A stretch of 32,590 nt of DNA from Chloroflexota bacterium (GTDB taxonomy: Bacteria; Chloroflexota; Anaerolineae; Anaerolineales; UBA11579): NCBI GenBank assembly GCA_018662365.1, contig JABJGH010000043.1, forward strand, positions 1-32,590. Direction: 5' to 3'. Below the pieces are notes generated by a model. That model ran no database searches, was not told where the DNA came from, and worked only from the letters and a program-made list of their open reading frames with translations. Within the stretch, counting starts at the first letter, position 1, and every line of letters starts with the position of its first letter. This document shows, in pieces, positions 22,812 through 31,650 of the stretch. Position numbers and translations under genes: made by a program.

Positions 22812-23255
22812 ATGAGTATTAGAGAAAAAATCAACGAAGAAATAAAAATCGCTATGAAAAGTGGTGATGAAATGGTAAAAATGGTTTTACGCGGCACGCT
22901 GGCAGCAATAAAACAGGTCGAGATCGATGAACGAAAAGATCTGGAAGAAGCTGAGGTTCTGTCAATTGTGCAAAAAGAGGTTAAATCTCGAAAAGAGTCC
23001 ATCGCGGATGCAAAAAAAGCTGAAAGACCTGACCTGATTGAAGCAGCAGAAAAAGAAATGGAAATTCTTGCCGTTTTCTTGCCAGAGGCGATGAGCGATG
23101 AGGAATTAACCTCAATTATTAAAGATGTGATCAGCCAAGTTGGTGCCACCTCTATGTCAGACATGGGAAAAGTAATGGGTGGCGTGATGCCCCAGGTAAA
23201 GGGGCGGGCAGATGGCGGTCAAATTAATCAAATAGTGAAGGCGCTTCTATCCTGA
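22812..23255 (+). CDS. yqeY: GatB/YqeY domain protein
   Basis: A 147-residue helical protein of the YqeY family, related to the tail domain of GatB/GatE. Recognisable parts are MSIREKINEEIKIAMKSGDEMVKMVLRGTLAAIKQVEIDERK at the start and the C-terminal VGATSMSDMGKVMGGVMPQVKGRADGGQINQIVKALL. It probably interacts with tRNA or acts with an amidotransferase; a precise function is not established. AAGGAG lies 12 nt before the ATG and another TAGG is very close, so the start region is slightly unusual. The stop codon overlaps the ATG of the next gene (TGATG), so the two are coupled. Confidence 0.93.
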   Translation: MSIREKINEEIKIAMKSGDEMVKMVLRGTLAAIKQVEIDERKDLEEAEVLSIVQKEVKSRKESIADAKKAERPDLIEAAEKEMEILAVFLPEAMSDEELTSIIKDVISQVGATSMSDMGKVMGGVMPQVKGRADGGQINQIVKALLS

Positions 23256-25411
23256 TGCTAAATCAAGGCGATTCGATGCTTTCCGATTCGAGCACTAAAA
23301 GACGTTTTAAATTTACTAAACGTAATATATTCTTGTTAACCTTGTTGATTGTTACTGCCAGCTTATCCGCAGTGGCATTGTTGCTACCGTTATCGACCGA
23401 AGCAAATACAGTAATATTGAATATTGGGGATGTTGCCCCGCAAGATATTATCGCCCCAAACGCCCACAGTTATCAAAGTGAAATTCTCACAGAGGAAGCT
23501 CAGATAATTGCCGCCAATGGGGTTGCAGAAGTTTATGCTGCCCCTGATGCCAATATTGCCCGAACCCAGGTCAATGACCTTAGAGATATTTTGACCTTTA
23601 TCGAAACAGTGAGATTAGATGAGTTTGCTACCTTAGAACAAAAAACCCTCGATCTTTCCGCAATGGAGCATATTCAACTCAACCCTGAAAGTACCGCCCT
23701 ATTTCTAAACATGACCGAAAGCAGTTGGCAGGCTTTGAGGGTGGAAGCGATCATCGTATTGGAACAAGTAATGAGAAGCACCATTCGAGAAGACCGGGTG
23801 GAAGAGGCTCGGCGAAGTGTGCCAGCATTAATTAGTTTTAGCCTTACTGAAGAACATGCCAATTTAGTGGCAGAGCTTGTTACACCTTTTGTTACCCCAA
23901 ATAGTTTATATACCGAGACATTGACCGAGGAAAAACGGCAAGAAGCCCGTGATTTGGTTGAACCAGTGGTCCAGTCCTTCCTCACCAACGAAATAATCGT
24001 TTCACGTGGGCAAGTAGTTTCTGGCGTAGATTTGGAAGCTCTGGAAGAATACGGTCTGTTGCAATCTCAGGTGGATTGGAAGGATTATGTAAGTGTTACT
24101 GCACTTGTCCTGGTTTGTTTTGGTTTTATTGTGCTATATATTCAGTTTCGCAATGATCTATTAGAAGATACTCGAGGATTGACTGTAATTGCAATCCTGT
24201 TCCTCATCTTTTTGTTTGCAGCCCGTTTTTTGTTACCCAACCGAACAGTTATCCCTTATATGTTCCCCATAGCTGGTTTTGGTCTCTTAGTTACCTCTCT
24301 TTTTAGCGGCTCTGCTGGACGAATATTGGCATTACCTTTGGCTGTATTATCGACTTACGGATTGCCCTACAGTTTAGAATTAGCGCTCTTTTATACATTT
24401 TCGAGTATTGTCGGCGTATTGATTCTTAGAAACTCTCAACGAATAACCAATTTCTTTTGGGCTGGCGCAGGAATAAGTTGGTCAGGGGTTTTGGTAATGT
24501 TGAGCTTTAGACTAATTGACCAGAATACGGACCTGATTGGTGTTGCAACTTTAATAGGTGCAAGCCAAGTTTATGGATTGGCGAGCATTAGTTTGGCGGT
24601 GATCTTACAATTTTTCCTTTCACAGGCCTTGGGCGTGACAACTGCGCTGCAATTGGCTGACTTGGCAAGACCTGACCAAAAATTATTGCAAATGATCTTA
24701 CGGAATTCTCCTGGAACTTATCAACATAGTCTTCAGATTGCAAATCTGGCGGAACAAGCAGCAGAATTGATCAATGCAAATACATTATTAACACGCGTTG
24801 GCGCGCTATACCATGATGTAGGTAAAGCTAACCAACCTCATTTCTTTATTGAAAATCAGGCTCCAGGAATGCCCAACCCACATGAGGGGCTTTCCCCCTA
24901 TGAGAGTTCTGCTATCATCCTCCAACATGTAACAGATGGTGTGGAAATTGCAAAAAATAATCGAATTCCCAAACAGGTCATCGATTTTATATTGGAACAT
25001 CACGGGACTACTGTTACTCGGTATCAGTATGTGCGTGCGGTTGAGGAAGCTGGCGGGGATGTAGATAAAGTGGATATCAATAATTTTAGGTATCCTGGAC
25101 CCCGACCCCAAAGTGTTGAAACCGCTCTAGTGATGTTGGCGGATGGTTGTGAAGCTCGTGCAAGAGCGCAACGACCGCAATCCGAAGAACTTATCCGAGA
25201 ATTGGTGGAGGATACGGTTTTGAAAAGGCAGGAAGCGGGTCAGTTAAATGACACCTCCCTCACACTACAACAGATCGGTATTGTGACCGAATCATTTATC
25301 AATACGCTAAGAGGAGTTTACCATCCGCGAATCGAATATCCTGAATTGAAAGAACCTGATAAAAAGAGCAATGAGGCGGGTACCATTCCGGTTAGAACAG
25401 AAAGCCCATGA
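23255..25411 (+). CDS. pgpH: 7TM receptor-type HD-domain phosphohydrolase (PgpH-like)
   Basis: A 718-residue membrane enzyme of the 7TMR-HDED family. Order: short basic N-terminus, first membrane helix (about 28-48), an extracytoplasmic domain (about 50-270) with the family opening NIGDVAPQDIIAPNAHSYQS, seven membrane helices (about 278-470), and a cytoplasmic HDIG domain. HD motifs are His491 (GTYQHSLQIANLA) and His520-Asp521 (YHDVGK), followed by HEGLSPYESSAII and LEHHGTT. PgpH hydrolyses c-di-AMP in Firmicutes; that function is inferred from the architecture. The ATG at 23255 overlaps the yqeY stop by one base; an ATG at 23276 has a better-spaced AAGG and may be the true start. The last codon overlaps the ybeY ATG (ATGA). 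Confidence 0.93.
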   Translation: MLNQGDSMLSDSSTKRRFKFTKRNIFLLTLLIVTASLSAVALLLPLSTEANTVILNIGDVAPQDIIAPNAHSYQSEILTEEAQIIAANGVAEVYAAPDANIARTQVNDLRDILTFIETVRLDEFATLEQKTLDLSAMEHIQLNPESTALFLNMTESSWQALRVEAIIVLEQVMRSTIREDRVEEARRSVPALISFSLTEEHANLVAELVTPFVTPNSLYTETLTEEKRQEARDLVEPVVQSFLTNEIIVSRGQVVSGVDLEALEEYGLLQSQVDWKDYVSVTALVLVCFGFIVLYIQFRNDLLEDTRGLTVIAILFLIFLFAARFLLPNRTVIPYMFPIAGFGLLVTSLFSGSAGRILALPLAVLSTYGLPYSLELALFYTFSSIVGVLILRNSQRITNFFWAGAGISWSGVLVMLSFRLIDQNTDLIGVATLIGASQVYGLASISLAVILQFFLSQALGVTTALQLADLARPDQKLLQMILRNSPGTYQHSLQIANLAEQAAELINANTLLTRVGALYHDVGKANQPHFFIENQAPGMPNPHEGLSPYESSAIILQHVTDGVEIAKNNRIPKQVIDFILEHHGTTVTRYQYVRAVEEAGGDVDKVDINNFRYPGPRPQSVETALVMLADGCEARARAQRPQSEELIRELVEDTVLKRQEAGQLNDTSLTLQQIGIVTESFINTLRGVYHPRIEYPELKEPDKKSNEAGTIPVRTESP

Positions 25412-25860
25412 TCTATATTCAGATCCAAGAAAAATATCGAGAAATGTTGGATGAAGAAACTCTGCGACAAACAGCCCGCTCAGTTTTAGACCACCTAAAT
25501 ATTTCTAATGATGAGGAAATGTCTATTGTGGTGGATGATGACGAAGTCATCCATGCGCTAAATCTTGAGCATTTGGGAAGTGATAAACCCACCGATGTGC
25601 TTTCTTTTCCGTCACGAGAAAAAGACCCTGATAGTGGCCAACTTTATTTGGGGGATGTGATCATTTCATATGAAACCGCCGAAAAGCAAGCAACTGCAAT
25701 GGGGCATGCCGTAATTGAAGAAATTCAATTATTGGTCGTGCATGGTTGTCTTCATTTATTGGGACATAATCATTCTGATAAAGGAGGAAAAGAAAAAATG
25801 TGGGTAACCCAAGAAAGAGTGCTCAAATCATTGGGAATCAATATACAACCCACTGAATAA
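25408..25860 (+). CDS. ybeY: Endoribonuclease YbeY
   Basis: A 150-residue rRNA maturation enzyme. The zinc-binding motif HGCLHLLGHNH has His112, His116 and His122. The family's TDVLSFPSR (88-ish to 70-ish region, around residues 63-73) and LGDVIIS are present. It processes 16S rRNA 3' ends and takes part in ribosome quality control. Its ATG overlaps the pgpH stop by four bases (ATGA), and dgkA follows after 25 bp, which reproduces the pgpH-ybeY-dgkA order common in bacteria. Confidence 0.97.
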   Translation: MIYIQIQEKYREMLDEETLRQTARSVLDHLNISNDEEMSIVVDDDEVIHALNLEHLGSDKPTDVLSFPSREKDPDSGQLYLGDVIISYETAEKQATAMGHAVIEEIQLLVVHGCLHLLGHNHSDKGGKEKMWVTQERVLKSLGINIQPTE

Positions 25861-25885
25861 TTATTATTCTAAATATTCAATCAAT

Positions 25886-26269
25886 ATGAGAAAATTCCTA
25901 AAATCAAGAATTCAATCTTTCGGTCATGCCCTATCGGGCTTATGGCATGTGATCCGTACCCAACAAAATGCCTGGCTGCATGCGCTGATGAGTGTTTCAG
26001 TTTTTTGGGTGGGGGTTTGGCTAAAACTAAACCGTTTAGAATGGGTCATGCTTATTTTGGTGATCGCCGGTGTTTGGGCTGCAGAATTTTTTAACACAGC
26101 CTTGGAAGTAGTTGTGGATTTAGCCACCCAAGAACAACATCCCCTAGCAAAGGTGGGCAAGGATGTGGGCGCAGCAGCGGTATTAATCGCGGCGGTGGCG
26201 GCTGCTATTGTGGGTATACTCATTTTAGGGCCACCCTTATATGACAAAATCATTCAAATTATTAATTAG
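25886..26269 (+). CDS. dgkA: Diacylglycerol/undecaprenol kinase family membrane protein
   Basis: A 127-residue protein with three membrane helices (about 33-48, 52-75 and 93-117). The active-site helix has Glu67, Asn70 and Glu74 in AAEFFNTALEVVVD, followed by a cytoplasmic loop with HPLAKVGKDVGAAAVL. In Gram-positive relatives the substrate is undecaprenol, recycled for cell-wall synthesis; in others it is diacylglycerol. No Shine-Dalgarno sequence is visible. It is downstream of ybeY and probably in the same operon. Confidence 0.95.
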   Translation: MRKFLKSRIQSFGHALSGLWHVIRTQQNAWLHALMSVSVFWVGVWLKLNRLEWVMLILVIAGVWAAEFFNTALEVVVDLATQEQHPLAKVGKDVGAAAVLIAAVAAAIVGILILGPPLYDKIIQIIN

Positions 26270-26294
26270 CTAACGCATATCCTTTTATTCCTCC

Positions 26295-26303
26295 TGTTAT
26301 AAT
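26295..26303 (+). promoter_or_regulatory. Extended -10 promoter before the nfo-like gene
   Basis: TGTTATAAT (26295-26303) is a perfect extended -10 (TGn followed by TATAAT), 35 bp before the ATG at 26339. No good -35 is needed with this type. It suggests the repair genes are transcribed separately from dgkA. Confidence 0.5.
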
Positions 26304-26338
26304 CCAGTTTAATTTAATTTTCGTACATCGAGGTATAT

Positions 26339-27193
26339 ATGCCCCTTTCTTTTAGATTTGGTACAGTTGGAAAACCGATCAGTACGCCCAAAAAACCTGG
26401 CGGTTCAGTCGGTGCAGTTATACAAACTCGTGAATTGGGACTGGGAGCCTTAGAGATCGGTTGGGTGCGCGCCGTCCGTGTTTCTGAAAAAACTTGTGAA
26501 GCGATCCGGGTGACTGCAAAAGAAAACGATGTACTCCTCAGCATCCATGCCCCCTATTTCATCAATCTAAACGCCGATAGTGAAGAGTGGCCAAAGTCTC
26601 GAAAAAGGTTGATGGATGCGGCCCATTATGGCAATTTGGCAGGGGCAACCGAAATTATCTTTCATCCTGGCTCCTATTTTGGAAAACCAGCCAAAGAGGT
26701 TCTACCGAATTCAATTGAAAGGTTGCAAGGCTGTGTTGACGAGCTTCGTGCAGACAACAATATGGTTACTTTGCGTCCAGAAACAATGGGAAAGGGGGCG
26801 ATGTTAGGGTCCTTAGAAGACACTCTTGAGATGAGTAAAAAAATCAAAGGAGTGCAACCCTGTCTTGACTTTGCCCATTTGCATGCCCGTCCTGGTGATG
26901 GCAGCATGAATAGCTACAAGGAATGGGCTACCGAACTCGAAAAGATCCAGAAGAAATTAGGAAAACGGGCGATGAAAAATTTTAGTTGCCATTTGTCTGG
27001 AATCGAATATGGGGAAAAGGGTGAACGAAACCACCTCCCCATGAAGGAGTCTGATTTCAAATTGGATGCGCTTTTCAAGGCGCTGCATGATTTCAATTGT
27101 GGGGGCCGGCTGTTATGTGAAAGCCCGATAATGGAAGAAGATGCTCTTTATTTCAAGAAAAAATGGATCGAGATCAGTGGAGAAACGGATTAA
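26339..27193 (+). CDS. nfo: Endonuclease IV-like TIM-barrel protein
   Basis: A 284-residue protein of the AP-endonuclease-2/endonuclease IV family. Metal-ligand motifs are in the normal order: LLSIHAPYF (about 65-73), IFHPGSYF (about 105-112), LRPETMGK (about 144-151, the Glu ligand; the usual form is ETxxG), CLDFAHLHAR (about 178-187) and CHLSGIEYGEKGERNH (about 219-234). The sequence is of the divergent type found in archaea and some bacteria. It would cleave DNA at abasic sites in base-excision repair. GAGG lies 6 nt before the ATG. The TAA stop overlaps the ATG of the uracil-DNA glycosylase gene. Confidence 0.88.
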   Translation: MPLSFRFGTVGKPISTPKKPGGSVGAVIQTRELGLGALEIGWVRAVRVSEKTCEAIRVTAKENDVLLSIHAPYFINLNADSEEWPKSRKRLMDAAHYGNLAGATEIIFHPGSYFGKPAKEVLPNSIERLQGCVDELRADNNMVTLRPETMGKGAMLGSLEDTLEMSKKIKGVQPCLDFAHLHARPGDGSMNSYKEWATELEKIQKKLGKRAMKNFSCHLSGIEYGEKGERNHLPMKESDFKLDALFKALHDFNCGGRLLCESPIMEEDALYFKKKWIEISGETD

Positions 27194-27810
27194 TGGCGAT
27201 CAAGGAAGATGTATTTGCTGAACTCCAATCGAAGATCAGATCCTGTTCCTTCTGCTTAGATGCTGGACATTGGGTGGCACCCCCCGGAGTAACGCAGGGA
27301 GATGTGGAAGCCAAAATCATGACGATTGGACAGGCCCCGGGAATCACCGAAGTAGAGGTAAAACGCCCCTTTAATGCAGGAAGCGGTAAACGCTTGTTTG
27401 AGTGGTTGGCAAAAGCGGATATTGATGAAATTTGGTTTCGGAGCACCCAATATATGAGTTCTGTGACTAAATGTTATCCCGGCCGAGTTGAGGGAGGAAG
27501 CGGGGACAGAGTGCCCTCCCGTGCTGAACAAGCTCTTTGCCGTCCCTTCTTAGATGAAGAGATCAGATTGGTCAACCCAAAGTTGATCATACTCATTGGG
27601 CGGCTTGCGATCGGATTATATTTCCCCAAAAAACTAAAATTGACCGAGATCATTGGTACGCAAACTCAATTAGAGAATGGTTCTTGGGTAGTGCCCCTTC
27701 CCCATTCCTCGGGGGCCTCTCGGTGGCATCAGATCGCGGAAAACCGACTGTTGATCGACCAGGCGATTGGATTGATACAGGGGCATAAAAAGAGAATTTT
27801 TAAGGATTAA
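27193..27810 (+). CDS. Uracil-DNA glycosylase superfamily protein with FeS cluster
   Basis: With the start at 27193 (TAATG overlap with nfo) the protein has 205 residues; a longer frame to 27163 lies inside nfo. Four cysteines are placed as in family 4/5 UDGs: Cys18 and Cys21 (CSFC), Cys94 (TKCYPG) and Cys116 (ALCRPFL), expected to bind a 4Fe-4S cluster. Motif A is IGQAPG (45-50), with Gln where family 4 has Glu. Motif B is PLPHSSGASRW, with His171. It probably removes uracil or another damaged base; the abasic site would then be handled by the neighbouring endonuclease. The exact family (4, 5 or related) cannot be fixed by eye. Confidence 0.85.
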   Translation: MAIKEDVFAELQSKIRSCSFCLDAGHWVAPPGVTQGDVEAKIMTIGQAPGITEVEVKRPFNAGSGKRLFEWLAKADIDEIWFRSTQYMSSVTKCYPGRVEGGSGDRVPSRAEQALCRPFLDEEIRLVNPKLIILIGRLAIGLYFPKKLKLTEIIGTQTQLENGSWVVPLPHSSGASRWHQIAENRLLIDQAIGLIQGHKKRIFKD

Positions 27811-27827
27811 AAAATTCAGGAGAAAGA

Positions 27828-28520
27828 ATGGACAGCGAAAGATTCCGGATCATCCCCCGCAAAAAGGGCCAACTTTTATACCCTTTATTGATGGCATTTA
27901 TGTATATTTCTGCATTTGCATTGATCATCTTCTCAGAAAAGATCAACATTGTGTACTTCCTGGTCTATATTTTAGCAACCAGTTTGGGGTTCACCTATTT
28001 AGAATTTCATCAATGGAAAAGTGGTTGGAAAAAACTGGAAGAAGCATCTGGCCTCGCCTTAGAGGATAATTCTTTGTTGGGGATTATGAAAACCCAAAAG
28101 TTAACCGGGAAATATCGTGGTTACCCGATTGAGATGGACGGTTATTCCGTTGGGTTAGGGCGATATCGAAAACATTACACCAAAGTGGAAATAGAACTTC
28201 CAGAAACTCTGAAGGGAAGTTTCTCCTTAACCAAGCGGGGATTTTGGCAGAAAAATCTTGAGACGACCGGGATTGAAGAGTTTGATCAGCGGTTTAATTT
28301 CAGCAGTGATATGGATTGGGTGGCCGATAGATTATTCCGAAATCGGGAGATCGAAGATGGGATGTATGATCTCCACGCACAATGCCGCACTTTACAACTC
28401 TCTGCGACCGATAAACAACTCTTTTTCCAAGAAAGAGGACGGATCAAAGATTCAGAATACCTGATGGCATTATTGGATTTTCTGATAAAAATGACGGGAA
28501 TGATTAAACAGAATAATTAG
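27828..28520 (+). CDS. Membrane protein of unknown function
   Basis: A 230-residue protein with two membrane helices (about 16-35 and 39-58) near the N-terminus, then a soluble cytoplasmic part of about 170 residues (LEEASGLALEDNSLLGIMKTQKLTGKYRGYPIEMDGY about 69-105; TKVEIELPETLKGSFSLTKRGF). I do not recognise the family. It begins 17 bp after the glycosylase stop with AGGAG before the ATG, so it is likely the last gene of the same operon. The stop is 19 bp from the convergent D-cysteine desulfhydrase gene. Confidence 0.75.
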   Translation: MDSERFRIIPRKKGQLLYPLLMAFMYISAFALIIFSEKINIVYFLVYILATSLGFTYLEFHQWKSGWKKLEEASGLALEDNSLLGIMKTQKLTGKYRGYPIEMDGYSVGLGRYRKHYTKVEIELPETLKGSFSLTKRGFWQKNLETTGIEEFDQRFNFSSDMDWVADRLFRNREIEDGMYDLHAQCRTLQLSATDKQLFFQERGRIKDSEYLMALLDFLIKMTGMIKQNN

Positions 28521-28539
28521 TTTAATGTATTGGAAAGTA

Positions 28540-29508
28540 TTAAGTCAAAATCTCTTTTCGATATTTTTCTGCAAACAAAGCTGGTGTACCACCGGTATGC
28601 CAGAAAAGCACAGTTTCATCTTTGCGAAAGAATCCTTTACGGATCAGGTCGATCATTCCCCCCGCCGCTCGTCCTGTATAGACCGGATCAATAAGGACAC
28701 CTTCTTCAGAGGCAAATAATCGGATGGCCTCTTTCTCTAATTCGCCCATTACCGCGTATCCCCCTCCTAAATAATCCCCATTTACCCTAATTTCTTCAGG
28801 TCCCATCTGGAGCTCATGATCTAAAAGCAGTGCAGTATCTTTGACCAAGCCATATATTTTCTTGGCAAAAGGTTCCGCGAGTTCATCTATACTAATTCCT
28901 AATACTTTTCCCTTAAACCCAAAGATCTCTTTACCCAAGGCCAATCCAGCATGGGTGCCACCTGAGGACGTCGCAAAAACGATCCAGTCAGCTTTCACAG
29001 ATTGTTCGACAAACTCTTGCATGGCATACACATATGCTGCCGCCCCGGTAGGATTTGACCCCCCATAGGGTACTAAATAAGGTTTCTTTCCTTCGATCTC
29101 TGCCTTTTTAGCTACTTTTTCTAAAGTATCTTGGCGATCTTTCTTCGTTGTCCAAACTATTTCCGCACCTAACAGGAGATCGAGAAATATGTTTCCCACC
29201 GGATCCTCTGGCTCTTCTCCATTTAAGACCAAGATGCAATCCATACCCACTCTTCGAGCAGCAGCGGCCGTTTGACGGCAGTGATTGGATTGGATTGCAC
29301 CGGCAGTTATCAAAGTTTTACAACCTAAGGATTCGGCTTCGGCTAGCAAATATTCTAGTTTTCGAGTTTTGTTCCCCCCCAACGCCAAGCCAGTTTGATC
29401 ATCTCGTTTAATGATAATTTTCGGTCCACCAAGATTGGCGGTTAAACGAGGTAAAGATTCAATGGGGGTGGGAAGATGTGCAATTGGTGATCGAGGAAGT
29501 TCCTTCAT
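28540..29508 (-). CDS. D-cysteine desulfhydrase-like PLP enzyme
   Basis: A 322-residue fold-type II PLP enzyme of the ACC deaminase/D-cysteine desulfhydrase family. It begins PIAHLPTPIESLPRLTANLGGPKIIIKRDD, with Lys47 as the PLP lysine in LALGGNKTRKLE, followed by TAGAIQSNHCRQTAAAARRVG (68-88), YGGSNPTGAAAYVYA (148-162) and FATSSGGTHAGLALG (about 178-192). The likely reaction is D-cysteine to pyruvate, sulfide and ammonia; other D-amino acid or ACC substrates are possible. It lies 12 bp after the second femAB-like gene, so it may be the last gene of that operon. Sulfide released here could link to the sulfur genes at the left of the window (speculation). Confidence 0.88.
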   Translation of the reverse strand: MKELPRSPIAHLPTPIESLPRLTANLGGPKIIIKRDDQTGLALGGNKTRKLEYLLAEAESLGCKTLITAGAIQSNHCRQTAAAARRVGMDCILVLNGEEPEDPVGNIFLDLLLGAEIVWTTKKDRQDTLEKVAKKAEIEGKKPYLVPYGGSNPTGAAAYVYAMQEFVEQSVKADWIVFATSSGGTHAGLALGKEIFGFKGKVLGISIDELAEPFAKKIYGLVKDTALLLDHELQMGPEEIRVNGDYLGGGYAVMGELEKEAIRLFASEEGVLIDPVYTGRAAGGMIDLIRKGFFRKDETVLFWHTGGTPALFAEKYRKEILT

Positions 29509-29520
29509 TTCTTTTCCTTT

Positions 29521-30615
29521 TTATAAAGCATCCGATTCGGTTTCACGATTTCCTTTACGGCGCAGAATGGACATCATTCTTGGCAAAACCTGACTGTAGG
29601 CCCAATAAATCCATGGGCGAATTGGTAAATCCCAAGCGCCAATATGGCGGTTCACTTCTCCCTCAAGACCGCGTTTAAAACGGTAGACTCCCCAAAACGA
29701 ATCAGATTCATCAAATGTTTCTGGCGCACCCCAAAGGTCATAAATGCGACAACCCAATGCCTTAGCTGTTTTTATAGCTTCCCATTGAAGCAGATATGTC
29801 GGCATCTTGTTTCGGTGTGTGGGTTTTGACATGCCATAGATATACCAGGCGGTCTCTCCAAAATGGAATAACATTAAGCCTGCGACGAGATCGCCCTCCA
29901 CATCAGCGATTAGTGGAGTGAGCATGCCCGCATCATAAAACCTATTCCATACCGACAAATAATATTCTTTATTTCGAATTGTAAATCCATCACGGATGGC
30001 GGTTTCTGCATACGTTTTGAATAGCATTTCAAAATCGCTTGGATCACCTTTCCGAACGGTTACCCCTTTTCTCTCCGCCAAGCGAATATTGTAACGAGTC
30101 TTCTGTTTCATTTTGGCAAGAATCTCATCTTCAGGTGAAAGAAGATTGATCAGAACAGTATTCTTAAATTGAATTTGTTCCTTGGAATAATGCCAGCGAT
30201 TTGCTTTCAAGTCATTGATAAATACATCCCCAACCGCATTCTCGGTAGCGTCTTCAGATTCCGGTTCACCTGTTCCCAACAGCACATCCGGCTCTATTTT
30301 TATTAAGAATGCATCTTGTTCTTTGGCAATATTTTCAAGGTCTTGAATTATAGTTTTTCTTAGTTCAGCATCCCCCCAATCTCTCATCACTGGACCTTTG
30401 GGAATATATAACATTTGTAAATCCGGAATAGGTCCAGGCAATTGGATTGACCTTTTTAGGATCAAAGCCATTGCAGCTATTTCACCATTCTTTTCCCAAG
30501 TTTTATGGATCGGTTGCCAACCATATTCCACTTTTAATTCACCCCACTGAAAAGTTTGCAATAGTTGGGGAGCGGGGAAAGATCTTAGGGCGTTATTCCA
30601 GGTATTTTTATCCAT
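29521..30615 (-). CDS. FemAB-family peptidyltransferase (copy 2)
   Basis: A 364-residue protein of the FemA/FemB/MurM family (two GNAT-like domains). Marker segments are LLQTFQWGELKVEYGWQP (18-35), MLYIPKGPVMRDWG, MKQKTRYNIRLAERKGVTVRKG, and a C-terminal core with WYIYGMSKPTHRNKMPTYLLQW and YDLWGAPETF. These enzymes add amino acids from aminoacyl-tRNA to the stem peptide of lipid II. It is a paralog of the next gene: the same motifs occur in the same order. It begins 12 bp after that gene ends, so the two are one transcription unit. The acceptor and amino acid used are not known. Confidence 0.9.
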   Translation of the reverse strand: MDKNTWNNALRSFPAPQLLQTFQWGELKVEYGWQPIHKTWEKNGEIAAMALILKRSIQLPGPIPDLQMLYIPKGPVMRDWGDAELRKTIIQDLENIAKEQDAFLIKIEPDVLLGTGEPESEDATENAVGDVFINDLKANRWHYSKEQIQFKNTVLINLLSPEDEILAKMKQKTRYNIRLAERKGVTVRKGDPSDFEMLFKTYAETAIRDGFTIRNKEYYLSVWNRFYDAGMLTPLIADVEGDLVAGLMLFHFGETAWYIYGMSKPTHRNKMPTYLLQWEAIKTAKALGCRIYDLWGAPETFDESDSFWGVYRFKRGLEGEVNRHIGAWDLPIRPWIYWAYSQVLPRMMSILRRKGNRETESDAL

Positions 30616-30627
30616 GCGATATTATTT

Positions 30628-31599
30628 CTAATTCCTGACCAATAGCTTATAGGCCATATAGATCAAGGGCTTATAAACCCGGTCGTAAGGGTTATCGGCA
30701 CGTTTTAGCTCTCCACCAAACCCACGCTTGAAACGATAGACCCCCCAAAGACCTTTGCTTTGATTATTAAATTCGGATTCTAGTGTTTCAAGCTCTTCAT
30801 CGGGGACACCCCATAGGTCATATTCTGTACAACCCTGTTTTTTTGCCCACAGCATTGCTTTCCACTGCAATAAATAGGTAGGCATCCGATTTCGCTCTTC
30901 ATTCGTGGAGGCACCATAAAAATACCAAGCGCGTTTTCCGCTGGCGAAAACCATGATTCCTGCCAGTGGTTTACCTTGATATTCGGCTATAAGCATTGTT
31001 ACTTTTCCATCTGGATGAAATTCGTTAAATACTTTTTGATAATAGGGTTGGGAATGGACACCAAACTCATCACGCATCCCGGTTACGTCCATCATATTGG
31101 AAAATGAGGACACATCCTCACTTTCCTTTACAATAATATCCTTTTTCCCTGACAAACGAATGTTATAGCGTGTTTTTTGCTTCATTCGTTTTAATATCTC
31201 TTCTTCATTCCCCGAAATATCAATCATGATCGTTCGCAAGGGTTGGATGGCATGTATGCTGGGTTTAAATCCATGATCTGAAAGATCAACACCAGCACCC
31301 TCCCACGAATCTTGTTCTACTTTCAAAAATACCGCATTGCGGGTTTTGCACGCAAGGTCAATTTCAGGCCATAAAATCTGCCAATCTTTGCCAATGGGTC
31401 CCTTAGGAATATAAGCCAGAGTAAATCCAAGAGGTAATGAACGAAATAAAACTTGGGCGCCCACATCCCCCACTGTCACCCAAACAGGGTGCCATCCAAA
31501 AACAGCCTTTACTTCCCCCCATGCACTTTGTTGCAGTAAATGGGTTTGGGGATATTCTTTTAGGAATTCATTCCATTCTATTTTTGTAATTTCTGGCAT
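30628..31599 (-). CDS. FemAB-family peptidyltransferase (copy 1)
   Basis: A 323-residue FemA/FemB/MurM-type protein. It has HLLQQSAWGEVKAVFGWHPVW (19-39), LAYIPKGPIGKDWQ, MKQKTRYNIRLSGKKDIIVK, YFYGASTNEERNRMPTYLLQWKAMLWAKKQG and YDLWGVPDEE in the same order as the adjacent copy, but is about 40 residues shorter in the middle. The pair suggests successive addition of two residues to the peptidoglycan stem peptide (FemA then FemB, or MurM then MurN), which is inference from family knowledge. It starts 51 bp after the CapD-like gene stop and has no clear ribosome site. Confidence 0.9.
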   Translation of the reverse strand: MPEITKIEWNEFLKEYPQTHLLQQSAWGEVKAVFGWHPVWVTVGDVGAQVLFRSLPLGFTLAYIPKGPIGKDWQILWPEIDLACKTRNAVFLKVEQDSWEGAGVDLSDHGFKPSIHAIQPLRTIMIDISGNEEEILKRMKQKTRYNIRLSGKKDIIVKESEDVSSFSNMMDVTGMRDEFGVHSQPYYQKVFNEFHPDGKVTMLIAEYQGKPLAGIMVFASGKRAWYFYGASTNEERNRMPTYLLQWKAMLWAKKQGCTEYDLWGVPDEELETLESEFNNQSKGLWGVYRFKRGFGGELKRADNPYDRVYKPLIYMAYKLLVRN

Positions 31600-31650
31600 A
31601 AGGTATTTTTAGGGCATTGTTCTAATTGGATTCCGTAGATTGATCGGGAC

